64,000 bases of DNA, taken from contig NZ_FCNU01000022.1 of NCBI RefSeq assembly GCF_001545115.1, forward strand, positions 252,128 through 316,127. The letters are read 5' to 3'. The notes below the pieces were generated by a model. That model saw only the letters and a program-made list of their open reading frames with translations, did not search any database and was not told the DNA's origin. The translations under genes and the position numbers were made by a program. Numbering within the stretch: the first letter of the stretch is position 1; the number at the start of each line of letters is the position of its first letter. Positions 1 to 8,708 of the stretch are shown here, one piece after another. Source of the DNA: Candidatus Protochlamydia phocaeensis (GTDB lineage: Bacteria; Chlamydiota; Chlamydiia; Chlamydiales; Parachlamydiaceae).

Positions 1-105
1 CCTGGAAACTATTTTTACTGGCTGATCGCTATTTTACTTTCTTATTGCGTCTTCACCCAGCTTGTCAAGGTTTGGTTTATTAGGCGCTTTAATTACTGGC
101 TTTAA
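1..105 (+). CDS. mgtA: C-terminal fragment of an MgtA-like Mg2+-transporting P-type ATPase
   Basis: The window opens inside a reading frame whose last 34 codons end at a TAA at 103-105. The residues WLIAILLSY, then TQLVKVWFIRRFNYWL, match the last transmembrane helix and basic tail of MgtA/MgtB-type magnesium ATPases (family knowledge: WLVAIL, TQLVK, then RRYG/W near the C-terminus). Only the end is visible, so the catalytic DKTG site and nucleotide-binding domain cannot be checked. A second Mg2+ transporter, mgtE, lies at 2806. The call rests on a short match and could be another P-type ATPase. Confidence 0.55.
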   Translation, partial: PGNYFYWLIAILLSYCVFTQLVKVWFIRRFNYWL

Positions 106-172
106 TTCAGCTTGAATTTTAACCCCATTTGGACTTGAATGGATCAAAAAATTTTGATTATTTTAAAATGAC

Positions 173-200
173 CTGAGTTTGGAATAAACTCCAAACTCAG
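173..200 (+). terminator. Hairpin behind the MgtA-like gene
   Basis: An 11-bp perfect inverted repeat, CTGAGTTTGGA (173-183) and TCCAAACTCAG (190-200), has a 6-nt loop and is followed by an AT-rich stretch without a long T tract. Its position 68 bases after the stop at 105 fits a terminator. A 17-base part (AACTCCAAACTCAGATT) recurs at 63522-63538. Confidence 0.55.
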
Positions 201-218
201 ATTAAAATAAGGCCAGCT

Positions 219-608
219 ATGCAATTCGGTTATACCATCATTTATGTTCCAGATGTTGAAGAAGCATTAACTTTTTACGAGAAAGCCTTTGGAATCAAGC
301 GGCGATTTATCCATGAAAGCCTTCAATATGGGGAATTGGAGACTGGCCAGACACGTTTGGCTTTTGCCTCTGAGCTTTTGGGACAAACAAATGGCGTCTC
401 TTTTCGAATAAATCGCAAAGAAGAGCCTGCAGCCGGCTTTGAAATCGCTTTTGTGACAGCAGACGTCTCTCATTCTTTTACTCGCGCTATTCAAGCAGGC
501 GCAGAAAAAGTTAAATCACCTACCGATATGCCATGGGGACAAACGATCGCCTATGTTCGCGATCTCAATGGTGTGCTTATTGAAATTTGCACCAGTATGG
601 ATGAATAA
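219..608 (+). CDS. VOC (glyoxalase/bleomycin-resistance) family protein
   Basis: A 129-residue single-module protein of the vicinal oxygen chelate superfamily. The N-terminus YTIIYVPDVEEALTFYEKAF is the classic first beta-strand and helix of these proteins. The C-terminal half has WGQTIAYVRDLNGVLIEICT, where DLNGxxxEI supplies the conserved metal-binding glutamate. Members bind a divalent metal and act as glyoxalases, dioxygenases, thiol transferases or resistance proteins; the substrate cannot be told here. There is no signal peptide. The gene stands alone between a terminator hairpin and a convergent glycosyltransferase gene. The ATG at 219 follows a weak purine-rich stretch. Confidence 0.85.
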   Translation: MQFGYTIIYVPDVEEALTFYEKAFGIKRRFIHESLQYGELETGQTRLAFASELLGQTNGVSFRINRKEEPAAGFEIAFVTADVSHSFTRAIQAGAEKVKSPTDMPWGQTIAYVRDLNGVLIEICTSMDE

Positions 609-627
609 CCTGAGTTAATAAAGGTTT

Positions 628-723
628 ATGGGATTTGTAATAGCCTTAGCAATCAATTCCGAACATAGATTATTTAATACAGGGGGAATTGAAGCGATTA
701 AGCAAATGGGTGTTAAACTCTAA
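628..723 (+). other. Short 31-codon open frame, possibly a gene remnant
   Basis: An ATG-started frame of 31 codons lies in the 224-base gap between two convergent genes. The product (MGFVIALAINSE..., ending GIEAIKQMGVKL) resembles the end of a real protein in composition, but I do not recognise it and there is no clear ribosome binding site. It may be a decayed fragment or chance. Confidence 0.15.
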
Positions 724-832
724 TGCTTAGCCGTTAAATCGCATCTAATCAATGAGTAAAGGGAAATTTGTCAGGTTTGCGGGTGAAAGCTTATTGCTTC
801 CACCCCCCGATTGCTTATTCTGCTAAGATAAA

Positions 833-2662
833 TTAAAATTGCGATGCTTGATAGACGTCATTTGTTATTTTTTCAGACAGATGCTGAGCTAAATACTGCT
901 CATGCAACCAATTAGACATCTCAACATCCTCGATATTTTCATACTGCCGAGAAATGCTTTCATGGTGAACGCCTGACGCATAAGGAGTATAAAGGCACAA
1001 CCTCCCCTTCGCTTGAATCTTGACGGCCAAGTTCGTATCGCTATAAGCAATGGGATACCAGATTTCGTCGAATCCGCCGATTTCCACAAAAAAGTCCTTT
1101 TTCATTAAAGCGCACGCGGCTGTGACGGCATCAGCGATGCGAATGATCTTTGTCAAACGCTGCCTATCGGCAGAAGCCATCTTCTCGGAGTGATTCCATA
1201 TCATTTGATGGGCCGGCGCATCGCGCTTGAGATCTATTCCCCCGTGCTGCAATAATCCATTAGGATAATGCAGCCGACAGCCGACCAAGCCAATGCGAGG
1301 CTGATCAATCCAACGGCACATCTCGTGCAAAGCATCCGGTTCCAATTCGACATCGTTATTGATAAAAAGAACATATGGGCAGTCTTGTGCAACTTGCGTA
1401 CGCTCGATAGCCAAATTGTTAAGTCTGGAAAAATTAAATGGCTCTGAAACCAAAAGCACTTCCCCACCTAGTTGGCGAATCTCTTCGCCAATAGAAGTAT
1501 CCTGGCTGGCGTTATCGACAGCCGTTATTTTGACTTGCACGCCCCGCTGTTTAAGAAGGCTCCTTACAGTCTTTAGGGTTAATTCCTTTTGATTTTTAAA
1601 AGGAATAATCACGTGTACATCCGGATGAGAGGCAAGCGTTGGAATCGCACGGTAACTATCCGGCAGATAGCCTTCAGTCCAGTCCCATTGCAATTCTTTT
1701 GACTTGGAGTACGCGTTTAATTGCTCTAAAAAAGAAATGGGATTTTTTACAGGCGGATAATAGTGACCAGCCCGACGGGCATATAAGCAAAAAGGCAAAT
1801 GATGGAAATACGCCCCTGCCAGGTCTAAGCGCAAACAGAGATCCCATAACCGGTCTTCTAGGCGAACTGGCTTAATTCCTCCCGCAAGCGCCCATAAGTG
1901 GCGTGGGATCAATAAGCTTTTTTGAATAACATTTGTAAAAAGATAAGGGAAGACTAATTGATGAGGTTTTTGAATTTGTTTTCCGGGAATCGGATGATCG
2001 CTGTCATTAATTTCATATTCGTCCGTATAAATGCAAGAAAACCCCTTGTCTTTGACAAGCCTAAGCAACTGTTCGCAGCGAAATAAAAAATCCGGCCGAA
2101 TCCAATCTTCAAAATCTAAGATGAAGAGATAATGCCCGTTGGCTTCTTGTGCCAAGGCATTTAAAATCTCATGCTGGTGAACGGTGGAATAAGGGAATGT
2201 TCTCAAACGCTCTGGAAAGGCTCGACGACAGTCCTCTACAGTGTGCTCAATGTCTTTTGAAGGCTGACCTTGCCCATAGCCTATTAAAACATCGAGGTGC
2301 GGAGCTGTTTGCTCTAAAGCGGATAACAGAGATTTTCGAAAACGCTCAGGATGGGGCTGAGAGGAAAGACAGATTAAAATAGAATAGGAAAAATGCTTGT
2401 CAGCAGGCAAAAGGGCATGCAGGCCGGCTGTTAAACTCTTTAGTTTTTGCATGCGAGGCCCGCGCAAGTCTCCTAAATCGCGGTAGTCTTTATCCAGAGC
2501 TGTCCCAAAAGAGTGGATATGGCGGAAAAGATGTTTGGCAAATTGCAGACAGTGCGCTTTCAAGAGCCTGGCCTGATAGCCCTGCTTAAGATAAGAGAAA
2601 GCGGGCTTAACGCAGTTTTTAAGCAATTGATAGACACGTTGAGATTGATGGATCAATTTCAT
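833..2662 (-). CDS. Two-domain family 2 glycosyltransferase
   Basis: The product has 609 residues. Two GT-A modules are visible. The N-terminal one (about 95-290) begins SILICLSSQPHPERFRKSLL and has FILDFEDWIRPDF, with an atypical DFED in place of the usual acidic motif. The second (about 350-590) is canonical: VHVIIPFKNQKELTLKTVRS, DNASQD, FNFSRLNNLA, FINNDVELEPDAL with the DxD-like NNDVE, and VGCRLHYPNGLLQHGG. This layout is typical of RfbF/RfbC-like enzymes that build surface polysaccharide or lipopolysaccharide. The degenerate first site suggests a scaffold or a second specificity. The first 60 residues are basic and helical; no clear signal peptide is present. It stands alone on the minus strand. 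Confidence 0.85.
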   Translation of the reverse strand: MKLIHQSQRVYQLLKNCVKPAFSYLKQGYQARLLKAHCLQFAKHLFRHIHSFGTALDKDYRDLGDLRGPRMQKLKSLTAGLHALLPADKHFSYSILICLSSQPHPERFRKSLLSALEQTAPHLDVLIGYGQGQPSKDIEHTVEDCRRAFPERLRTFPYSTVHQHEILNALAQEANGHYLFILDFEDWIRPDFLFRCEQLLRLVKDKGFSCIYTDEYEINDSDHPIPGKQIQKPHQLVFPYLFTNVIQKSLLIPRHLWALAGGIKPVRLEDRLWDLCLRLDLAGAYFHHLPFCLYARRAGHYYPPVKNPISFLEQLNAYSKSKELQWDWTEGYLPDSYRAIPTLASHPDVHVIIPFKNQKELTLKTVRSLLKQRGVQVKITAVDNASQDTSIGEEIRQLGGEVLLVSEPFNFSRLNNLAIERTQVAQDCPYVLFINNDVELEPDALHEMCRWIDQPRIGLVGCRLHYPNGLLQHGGIDLKRDAPAHQMIWNHSEKMASADRQRLTKIIRIADAVTAACALMKKDFFVEIGGFDEIWYPIAYSDTNLAVKIQAKGRLCLYTPYASGVHHESISRQYENIEDVEMSNWLHEQYLAQHLSEKITNDVYQASQF

Positions 2663-2805
2663 AAAATTTCAATTTTTAATGTTAAATGAATTTATCATAG
2701 TCGAAATTAGCATGGGTTTGCAAAACTTTCCTTCTTATCTAAATGATTAAATTCTTGAGAGATTCCTTTTAATTTGTATGATGTTTTTAATCCATGAGGG
2801 ATAAT

Positions 2806-4173
2806 ATGGCGGCCAATGACTTAGAAAGAATTGATTATCAAGATTTTAAGCAAAATGTGTTAAATGGGATAAAGACGTTGCAGCCGGAAGAGGTCGCTAG
2901 CTTGATCGATCGCTCTTCTTTTGAAGAGCAAAAGCGCCTGTTTAACGAGCTGCCGCCTGATATCGCCGTGAGAACATTTGAATTTCTTCCCTTTAATACG
3001 CAAAAGGCCATTATTCAGGCCTTAAAGCCCGAAGGAGCGGCTCACATTTTAAAAGAGATGGCTCCCGATGATCGAACGGCCTTTTTAGAGGAACTCCCGT
3101 CAGCTTCAATAAGCGAGCTGTTGAAACTGCTTCCCATTGAAGAACGGGCGCTAGCCTTAAAACTGCTTGGCTATCCAGAGAACAGCGTTGGACGGTTGAT
3201 GACAACCGATTATATCGCCGTAAAGATGGATTGGACGGTTCAAAAAGTCCTCGACTATATTCGCGAATTTGGACATGACAGCGAAACGATCAACATCGTT
3301 TATATTGTTGATGATGAGGGAAAGCTGATCGATGATATCCGGATTAGAGAATTTTTATTTGCCCCTTTAAATAAACAAGTGAAAGACATCTCTGATCGAA
3401 AATTTGTCTCTTTGTCGGCTTATGATGACGATGAAGAGGCCATTAAAGTCTTTCTGAGAAATGATCGCATTGCTCTTCCTGTCATTGACAAACAAGGTTT
3501 TTTGCTCGGCATTGTCACAATAGATGATGTCTTACATCTCATTAATGAAGAAGATACCGAAGATTTTCAAAGAGTGGGGGGAAGCGAAGCGCTTGAGGAC
3601 CCGTATATGCAAGTTCCCTTTTTAGAGCTTATGCAAAAAAGAGCGGGATGGCTTGTTCTTTTATTTTTAGGGGAAATGCTGACGGCAACAGCCATGGGAT
3701 ATTTCCAAGATGAAATTGCCAAAGCTGTGGTTCTTGCCCTATTTGTTCCCCTCATTATCTCAAGCGGAGGCAATTCCGGCTCTCAAGCCTCGACCTTAAT
3801 CATTCGAGCTCTAGCGCTGGGAGAAGTCACGGTAAAAGACTGGTGGAAAATTATGAGAAGAGAGATTTTTTCAGGTCTTTTTCTGGGGTCGCTTCTTGGG
3901 GCGATTGGCTTTTTAAGAATTACTCTTTGGAGCGTCTTTACTCCCCTTTATGGTCCGCATTGGCTGCTAGTGGCTTTCACTGTTTGTTTTGCCTTAATAG
4001 GCGTTGTTCTATGGGGAACGCTATCGGGTGCGATGCTTCCGTTAATTTTGAAAAAGTTCAAATGCGATCCGGCTTCTTCATCGGCTCCTTTTGTCGCCAC
4101 GTTAGTCGACGTCACAGGCTTGATTATCTATTTCTTTATCGCCTCTTTCATCATGAAAGGCACTTTACTTTAG
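2806..4173 (+). CDS. mgtE: Magnesium transporter MgtE
   Basis: MgtE is a Mg2+-gated channel of the inner membrane. The product shows the full order: N-terminal helical MgtE_N superhelix (about 25-125, with repeated LPPD, LPFNT and MAPDD turns), two CBS domains (about 130-255, including VGRLMTTDYIAVK and GIVTIDDVLHLI), a connecting helix and a C-terminal membrane domain of about five helices carrying SSGGNSGSQASTLIIRALAL. The frame is open from an ATG at 2794, but that codon overlaps a good GAGGG at 2796-2800. I therefore prefer the ATG at 2806 (MAANDLERID), 5 bases further on, giving 455 residues. MgtE mRNA leaders sometimes carry Mg2+ riboswitches; none is evident here. Confidence 0.93.
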   Translation: MAANDLERIDYQDFKQNVLNGIKTLQPEEVASLIDRSSFEEQKRLFNELPPDIAVRTFEFLPFNTQKAIIQALKPEGAAHILKEMAPDDRTAFLEELPSASISELLKLLPIEERALALKLLGYPENSVGRLMTTDYIAVKMDWTVQKVLDYIREFGHDSETINIVYIVDDEGKLIDDIRIREFLFAPLNKQVKDISDRKFVSLSAYDDDEEAIKVFLRNDRIALPVIDKQGFLLGIVTIDDVLHLINEEDTEDFQRVGGSEALEDPYMQVPFLELMQKRAGWLVLLFLGEMLTATAMGYFQDEIAKAVVLALFVPLIISSGGNSGSQASTLIIRALALGEVTVKDWWKIMRREIFSGLFLGSLLGAIGFLRITLWSVFTPLYGPHWLLVAFTVCFALIGVVLWGTLSGAMLPLILKKFKCDPASSSAPFVATLVDVTGLIIYFFIASFIMKGTLL

Positions 4174-4378
4174 AGGCATTAACTCTAAGATTTATTCTAG
4201 GAAGCGCTCGGCAGCTGCCACTCATGTGCGCTTTGTTTAATCCGGTAAACATTTTTCTTATCTATGTCATTCCAATTTGAGTTTTAATGAAAACTTCCTT
4301 ATTAAAATTTTAATGCAAATAGTTTTGCCTTTCGCTACAATCCCGCTCTCTAAAAAAATCAGTTCATCTTAGGCCTTT

Positions 4379-5824
4379 ATGCTATTTAATTCTTATTCTT
4401 TTTTATTGCTCTATCTTCCGGCAGTCTTAACGGGTTTTTTTAGTCTTGCCCGCTTGCGATTGATACAAGGCGCGCGCGCATGGCTCCTCATCAGCTCTTT
4501 ATTTTTTTATGCCTATTGGGATGTGCGTTTTTTGCCCCTTCTTTTGGGATCCATCCTTTTTAACTATGCCTGCGGCTCTTGGATGTTGCGGGTACAAGGC
4601 TTGGATCAAAAAAAAGCTCTTCTCATTTTTGGCATCATAGCCGATTTAGCCTTGTTATTTTACTTTAAGTACTATAACTTTTTCTTAAGCGCTGTCCTCG
4701 GACAAGCCTCCTTTATTGAAGTCATTCTTCCGTTGGGCATTTCTTTTTTCACCTTTACGCAGATTGCTTATCTGGTCGACGCCTATCAAGGAAAGACAGA
4801 ACCTTGCGACATGATTTCCTATGGCCTTTTTGTCACGATCTTTCCCCATCTCATCGCCGGCCCAATCTTGCACCACAAAGATATGCTCAAGCAATTTAAT
4901 CAATTGAGAATGTACGTCGTCTCTTGGTCCAATATTGCGCAGGGATGCTTTCTATTTGTCATTGGGATGAGCAAGAAAGTGCTGATCGCCGATCATTTAT
5001 CCGGCTTTGTGAAGCCCATTTTTGACTATCCCATGGGCGATATTCCCTTCATCCAAGCCTGGTTTGGCGCGTTTTCCTATACCTTGCAGCTGTATTTCGA
5101 TTTTTCCGGCTATTCGGACATGGCAGTGGGATTGGGATTATTATTCAACTTGCGCCTGCCTATCAACTTTAATTCTCCCTATCAGGCCGATTCATTAATT
5201 GACTTTTGGCGGCGCTGGCATATCACGCTTTCAAGCTTCTTAAGGGATTATTTATATATTTCTCTTGGAGGGAATCGCAAAGGACAATTAGTCAAATGGC
5301 GCAACTTATTTATTACGATGCTGTTAGGAGGAATTTGGCATGGGGCTGGATGGACATTTATCCTATGGGGCGCATGCCATGGGACTTTTTTAGTGATCAA
5401 TCATTTATGGCGCCATTTTAACCTTTCCATGTCCAATTGGCTGGCACGCACGCTAACGCTGTTAGCCGTCATCGTCGCTTGGGTCATTTTCCGCTCGCCC
5501 GATCTTTCAACAGCCTTCAATATCTTAGCCGGAATGAGCGGTCTGCATGGCCTCGTTTTACCGCCCGGATATGAATCTGTCTTGGCTTTTTTAAAGCCTT
5601 ACGGCGTTGTATTTATGCAATTGCGGGAGTCGAATTTCCGCTTCTATGATCTATTGCTTCTTGCTGGGCTCGGAGCAGCTGTGCTTTTTCTTCCCAATTC
5701 AAATTATTGGCAGCAACGCTTCAAGCAAAGGCCATTAAGATGGGCCATTCCTTGCGGACTGCTTTTTTTATGGACGTTCTTGCAATTGGATGATTTGGCC
5801 GAATTTTTATATTATCAATTTTAA
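4379..5824 (+). CDS. MBOAT family membrane O-acyltransferase (AlgI-like)
   Basis: A 481-residue polytopic membrane protein. It opens MLFNSYSFLLLYLPAV, the usual start of AlgI-type enzymes (family: MLFNS..F..F). Key family features are YFDFSGYSDMAVGLG, FWRRWHITLSSFLRDYLYI, the GGNRKG loop and GGIWHGAGWTFILWG with the catalytic histidine. MBOAT proteins of this type move acyl, usually acetyl, groups across the membrane to an extracytoplasmic polysaccharide. The next gene starts 15 bases after the stop and encodes a membrane-anchored SGNH-like protein. That is the usual partnership of an acyl channel with a periplasmic transferase, so I infer a two-gene cell-surface acylation unit. The acceptor is unknown. 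Confidence 0.9.
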   Translation: MLFNSYSFLLLYLPAVLTGFFSLARLRLIQGARAWLLISSLFFYAYWDVRFLPLLLGSILFNYACGSWMLRVQGLDQKKALLIFGIIADLALLFYFKYYNFFLSAVLGQASFIEVILPLGISFFTFTQIAYLVDAYQGKTEPCDMISYGLFVTIFPHLIAGPILHHKDMLKQFNQLRMYVVSWSNIAQGCFLFVIGMSKKVLIADHLSGFVKPIFDYPMGDIPFIQAWFGAFSYTLQLYFDFSGYSDMAVGLGLLFNLRLPINFNSPYQADSLIDFWRRWHITLSSFLRDYLYISLGGNRKGQLVKWRNLFITMLLGGIWHGAGWTFILWGACHGTFLVINHLWRHFNLSMSNWLARTLTLLAVIVAWVIFRSPDLSTAFNILAGMSGLHGLVLPPGYESVLAFLKPYGVVFMQLRESNFRFYDLLLLAGLGAAVLFLPNSNYWQQRFKQRPLRWAIPCGLLFLWTFLQLDDLAEFLYYQF

Positions 5825-5839
5825 TAGGTTGAAAAGCTC

Positions 5840-6961
5840 GTGAAATCCAATCCCTACCGTCGTTTTGTTTTCCTTTTTCTAGCCGTTTCCGGCATTCCCA
5901 TTCTCTTGCTCGCTTTCCTAAATTGGATGATTGATCCTTTTGATTATTTTCAATCTCCTCGCCATAAATGGAATACAGTTAAAATTGCTTGGGAAAAACA
6001 GCAAAGGCTGCATCAAGCCTTGGAAATTACAAGGCAAAAACCGGAAGCGATCTTTTTGGGATCCTCGCGCCTGATGGCTGGATTGGATCCCGCTGATTTT
6101 AGCCGTATGACGGGATTGAAGGCCTACAATGCCGGATTTGCAGGCGCAAGCATGGAAGAGATCTATCATTACTTTGAGCATGCCCTTCATCACCAGCCTC
6201 ACTTAAAAGTCGTTGTGGTTGGCCTCGATCTTTTTGCTTTTGGAAAAAATAAGCGCCCGCAAAAGGATTTTTCGGAAGCACGTTTGAAAAATGGAACGTT
6301 TGAATGGAAAAACAGCCTCTCCATTTTAATGAGTAAGACAGCTCTGCGAAGCAGTTTTGATACGATCCGCGAAAATTTAAACGGACAAGCCCTGCCTTAT
6401 TTTTTACCGAATGGCCTTTATAACCCTGCCGTCATTGATAGCCCTAACAATGAATATTTAGTCAAAGGCGATTTAGCCTATGTCAAAATGATCTTTGAAA
6501 ATACAGATTTCTATTACCGCTTTTCGCTGGGCGAAAATAAAATTCAGCTATTTAAGCAAATGGTCCAGCAATGCCAAGAGAAAGGCATTGCTCTTAAGGT
6601 TTTTTTCTGCCCATCTAAAGCCATTTATTGGGAAAGTTTATATCGCAAGGAATTATGGCCAGTTTTGGAAGAATTAAAGCGAAAGCTAAGCGCGATTCAT
6701 CCCATCTGGGATTTTTCAGGTTTTAATTGCGTGACGACCCAAGCGTTAGAAGCGACTGCCTCTCCCCTTTACTATGAATGCAGCCACTTTAGACCTTTTG
6801 TTGGAAACCTTATTTTGCAAAAAATAATCGGATTCTCTGCGGATCCGGCGGATTTCGGTTATCTTTTAACAAATGAAACGGTCGATGCCGTGTTGGAACA
6901 AATCAAGCAAGATCGCGTAAGATGGCTGAAGACAGCGCCTCCCGTCATCAGCCAATTGTAG
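5840..6961 (+). CDS. Membrane-anchored SGNH/GDSL-like protein, MBOAT partner
   Basis: The product has 373 residues and starts at GTG 5840, 15 bases after the MBOAT stop. One N-terminal hydrophobic helix (about 8-30) anchors it, leaving a periplasmic domain. Residues AIFLGSSRLMAGLDP (about 68-82) match SGNH block I with the candidate nucleophile in GSSR. AYNAGFAGASMEEI carries the block II glycine. YYECSHFRPFVGNLI (about 315-330) gives the candidate catalytic histidine in CSHF. This arrangement is common in unnamed proteins next to AlgI-type MBOATs (compare AlgJ/AlgX/DltD). I infer it transfers the acyl group outside the membrane. Confidence 0.75.
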   Translation: MKSNPYRRFVFLFLAVSGIPILLLAFLNWMIDPFDYFQSPRHKWNTVKIAWEKQQRLHQALEITRQKPEAIFLGSSRLMAGLDPADFSRMTGLKAYNAGFAGASMEEIYHYFEHALHHQPHLKVVVVGLDLFAFGKNKRPQKDFSEARLKNGTFEWKNSLSILMSKTALRSSFDTIRENLNGQALPYFLPNGLYNPAVIDSPNNEYLVKGDLAYVKMIFENTDFYYRFSLGENKIQLFKQMVQQCQEKGIALKVFFCPSKAIYWESLYRKELWPVLEELKRKLSAIHPIWDFSGFNCVTTQALEATASPLYYECSHFRPFVGNLILQKIIGFSADPADFGYLLTNETVDAVLEQIKQDRVRWLKTAPPVISQL

Positions 6962-6991
6962 GACATTTTCCTCACGCCAAGAGGGATAACT

Positions 6992-7489
6992 CTAGCGTAA
7001 ATGCTGATGCTTAGGAATGGCCTGTGCGCGTTGAAACAGCCATCTTTCAAATATAAAATCTATGGAAAATCGTCCGGGACCAAAAGCCAGAACAATTAAA
7101 GCTGTGAGTAAAAAATTAAAAGGCGCTTCCGCTACAAAAAGGCTTGGAGAAGATAAAAGGGCATGGAAGGCGTCCTTATGGACCGTTACATAGGCTGTTA
7201 GCATAGTAATGATCAATGGGATGGCGGCCAAACGCGAAGCAAAACCTATAAACAGGCATAGACCGCCTAAAAACTCCGTATATCCAACAAGATAGGCAAA
7301 AAAGTGATGGAAAGGAAAATGATATTGACCAAGGAATTGGATAAAATAGTCGATATTTTCTAATTTCTCCCATCCAGCCAATAAAAAATGCCATCCCCAG
7401 TATAGGCGGCAAAGAAGCAAAATGGGCGATTTCAACAGATTCCCAAAGAAAATCAAATATTGATAAGCTCTGGTCAACGATTCTAGCAT
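6992..7489 (-). CDS. DoxX family membrane protein
   Basis: A 165-residue protein with four hydrophobic segments. It carries RLYWGWHFLLAGWEKL (about 26-41) and the central YLVGYTEFLGGLCLFIGF segment, both typical of DoxX. The start at 7489 follows an AGGACAGG stretch. It lies 30 bases downstream of the TsdA-like cytochrome gene on the same strand, so the two are probably co-transcribed. DoxX/DoxD proteins are membrane subunits of thiosulfate:quinone oxidoreductase in some archaea; elsewhere they have other redox roles. The pairing therefore suggests that electrons from thiosulfate oxidation are passed to membrane quinones. That link is inference. Confidence 0.85.
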   Translation of the reverse strand: MLESLTRAYQYLIFFGNLLKSPILLLCRLYWGWHFLLAGWEKLENIDYFIQFLGQYHFPFHHFFAYLVGYTEFLGGLCLFIGFASRLAAIPLIITMLTAYVTVHKDAFHALLSSPSLFVAEAPFNFLLTALIVLAFGPGRFSIDFIFERWLFQRAQAIPKHQHLR

Positions 7490-7519
7490 ATGCCTGTCCT
7501 TTATTTCTATTTCGTATTG

Positions 7520-8386
7520 TTACTTCTTTTCAAAATGGTCGCGCGGTTGTTTGCGAATAAATGAGGCAATATCCAAAGCCTGCTCTTCTGTTAAAACGGA
7601 ATTTTGGTAGGGCATATTCCAATAAATAAAAGACGCTAGCATGTCTAAGCGATTCATGCCGGCTCCATCATTAAATGAATTAGATCCCCACAAAGGCGGA
7701 ATGGTCTTGCCATCCTCTTCAATGAGCATTCCTCCCCCGTCTCCATCCTGACGATGGCAAGAGGCGCAATAGTGATGATAAAGCTCTTCGCCCTTCTTAG
7801 GATCGGGATTATGCTTGCTTTTCAAAAATTGGAGGCCAAGCCAAGGAATATCCTTCAAGTGTTCGACTTCTTTGGAGATCCAATGCAAATAAGTCAAAAT
7901 GTCGTGCATTTCTTGCGAATCTTTGGGCAAAGGATTTCCATTCATGCTTCGCTGAAAGCAATTATTAATGCGATCCGCCAAGGTGATGACTTTACCATCT
8001 CTTTTTGAGTAGCTTGGGTATTCCGTCGTGACTCCGACTAAAGAAATGCCATTATTTCGTCCCCCCAGCGTATCCCCTCCGACAAAATGGCAATTCGTAC
8101 AAGAAAGCTGATCGTGTGCATAATTTGGTGCATAAAAAGGCGTGTTCATGATAAGACGGTAGCCTCTCATGACACTGTCGCGAATGTCAGGGGGGGCTTG
8201 TTCTGGATCAAGAAGACTAAAGCCGTATATTGTATTCGCCTGAGCAAGGACGAATTCATGTTTAAAGGCGCATTTGTCATAGCATCCTTCTAAAGGAGGC
8301 TCGGACGGTTTTCTTGTCTTTGCCAGAGCAAAGAGAAGAGTGAAAAATAAGAGGCTAGCTAAAGCAAGCGATAAATATGTGCGCAT
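7520..8386 (-). CDS. tsdA: Thiosulfate dehydrogenase TsdA-like dihaem cytochrome c
   Basis: The product has 288 residues from ATG 8386; an upstream GTG at 8395 would add three. It has an N-terminal membrane helix or signal anchor. Two covalent haem sites are present: CTNCH (about 98) and CASCH (about 210). Between them lie SLVGVTTEYPSYSKRDG, then DRINNCFQRSMNG, PLPKDSQEM and LHWIS. In TsdA the cysteine in this RI..CF.RSMNG motif is the unusual axial ligand of haem 1, and it is conserved here. A methionine in FIYWNMPYQN is the likely ligand of haem 2. TsdA joins two thiosulfates to tetrathionate, or the reverse, in the periplasm. CYDKC near the N-terminus is an additional feature. The adjacent DoxX gene supports a small electron-transfer unit. 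Confidence 0.75.
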   Translation of the reverse strand: MRTYLSLALASLLFFTLLFALAKTRKPSEPPLEGCYDKCAFKHEFVLAQANTIYGFSLLDPEQAPPDIRDSVMRGYRLIMNTPFYAPNYAHDQLSCTNCHFVGGDTLGGRNNGISLVGVTTEYPSYSKRDGKVITLADRINNCFQRSMNGNPLPKDSQEMHDILTYLHWISKEVEHLKDIPWLGLQFLKSKHNPDPKKGEELYHHYCASCHRQDGDGGGMLIEEDGKTIPPLWGSNSFNDGAGMNRLDMLASFIYWNMPYQNSVLTEEQALDIASFIRKQPRDHFEKK

Positions 8387-8480
8387 GAGATTCACTTATA
8401 GGTTTGATTGAATTATTAAAACTTTTTTGCAGAAAATGGCAAGAAAGATTTAACATCACCCCTTTTTTAGGAGCAAAACA

Positions 8481-8666
8481 ATGGGACGATTACTCATGCT
8501 AACAGGATATATTGCTTCCTTGGCCGTACTTATTTTCGGTTTCTTACTCTTTTATGGCGATACTCAGGAATTTTTCAGCAGCATTTCGGCCGCTGTTCTC
8601 AGCGCTTTGCTGGTTCTGATTTCTTTTATTGCCTTAAGCTGGCTTGCCCGCGTATTTACCAGGTAA
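8481..8666 (+). CDS. Small membrane protein, 61 residues
   Basis: Two hydrophobic helices (about 4-26 and 36-57) are separated by a short polar turn, YGDTQEFFSS; no recognised motif. The start is well supported by TTAGGAG 8 bases before the ATG at 8481. It is divergent from the TsdA-like gene, so the 94-base gap probably contains both promoters. Function unknown. Confidence 0.6.
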   Translation: MGRLLMLTGYIASLAVLIFGFLLFYGDTQEFFSSISAAVLSALLVLISFIALSWLARVFTR

Positions 8667-8708
8667 CCAGCCTGCTATTTATTAACCTTTAACGTAAGGG
8701 TCTATTTT

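Noticed and set aside
3843..4280. Long +1 frame inside and past mgtE
   Set aside because: It overlaps the conserved MgtE membrane domain in another frame and has no ribosome binding site; a shadow of the real gene.
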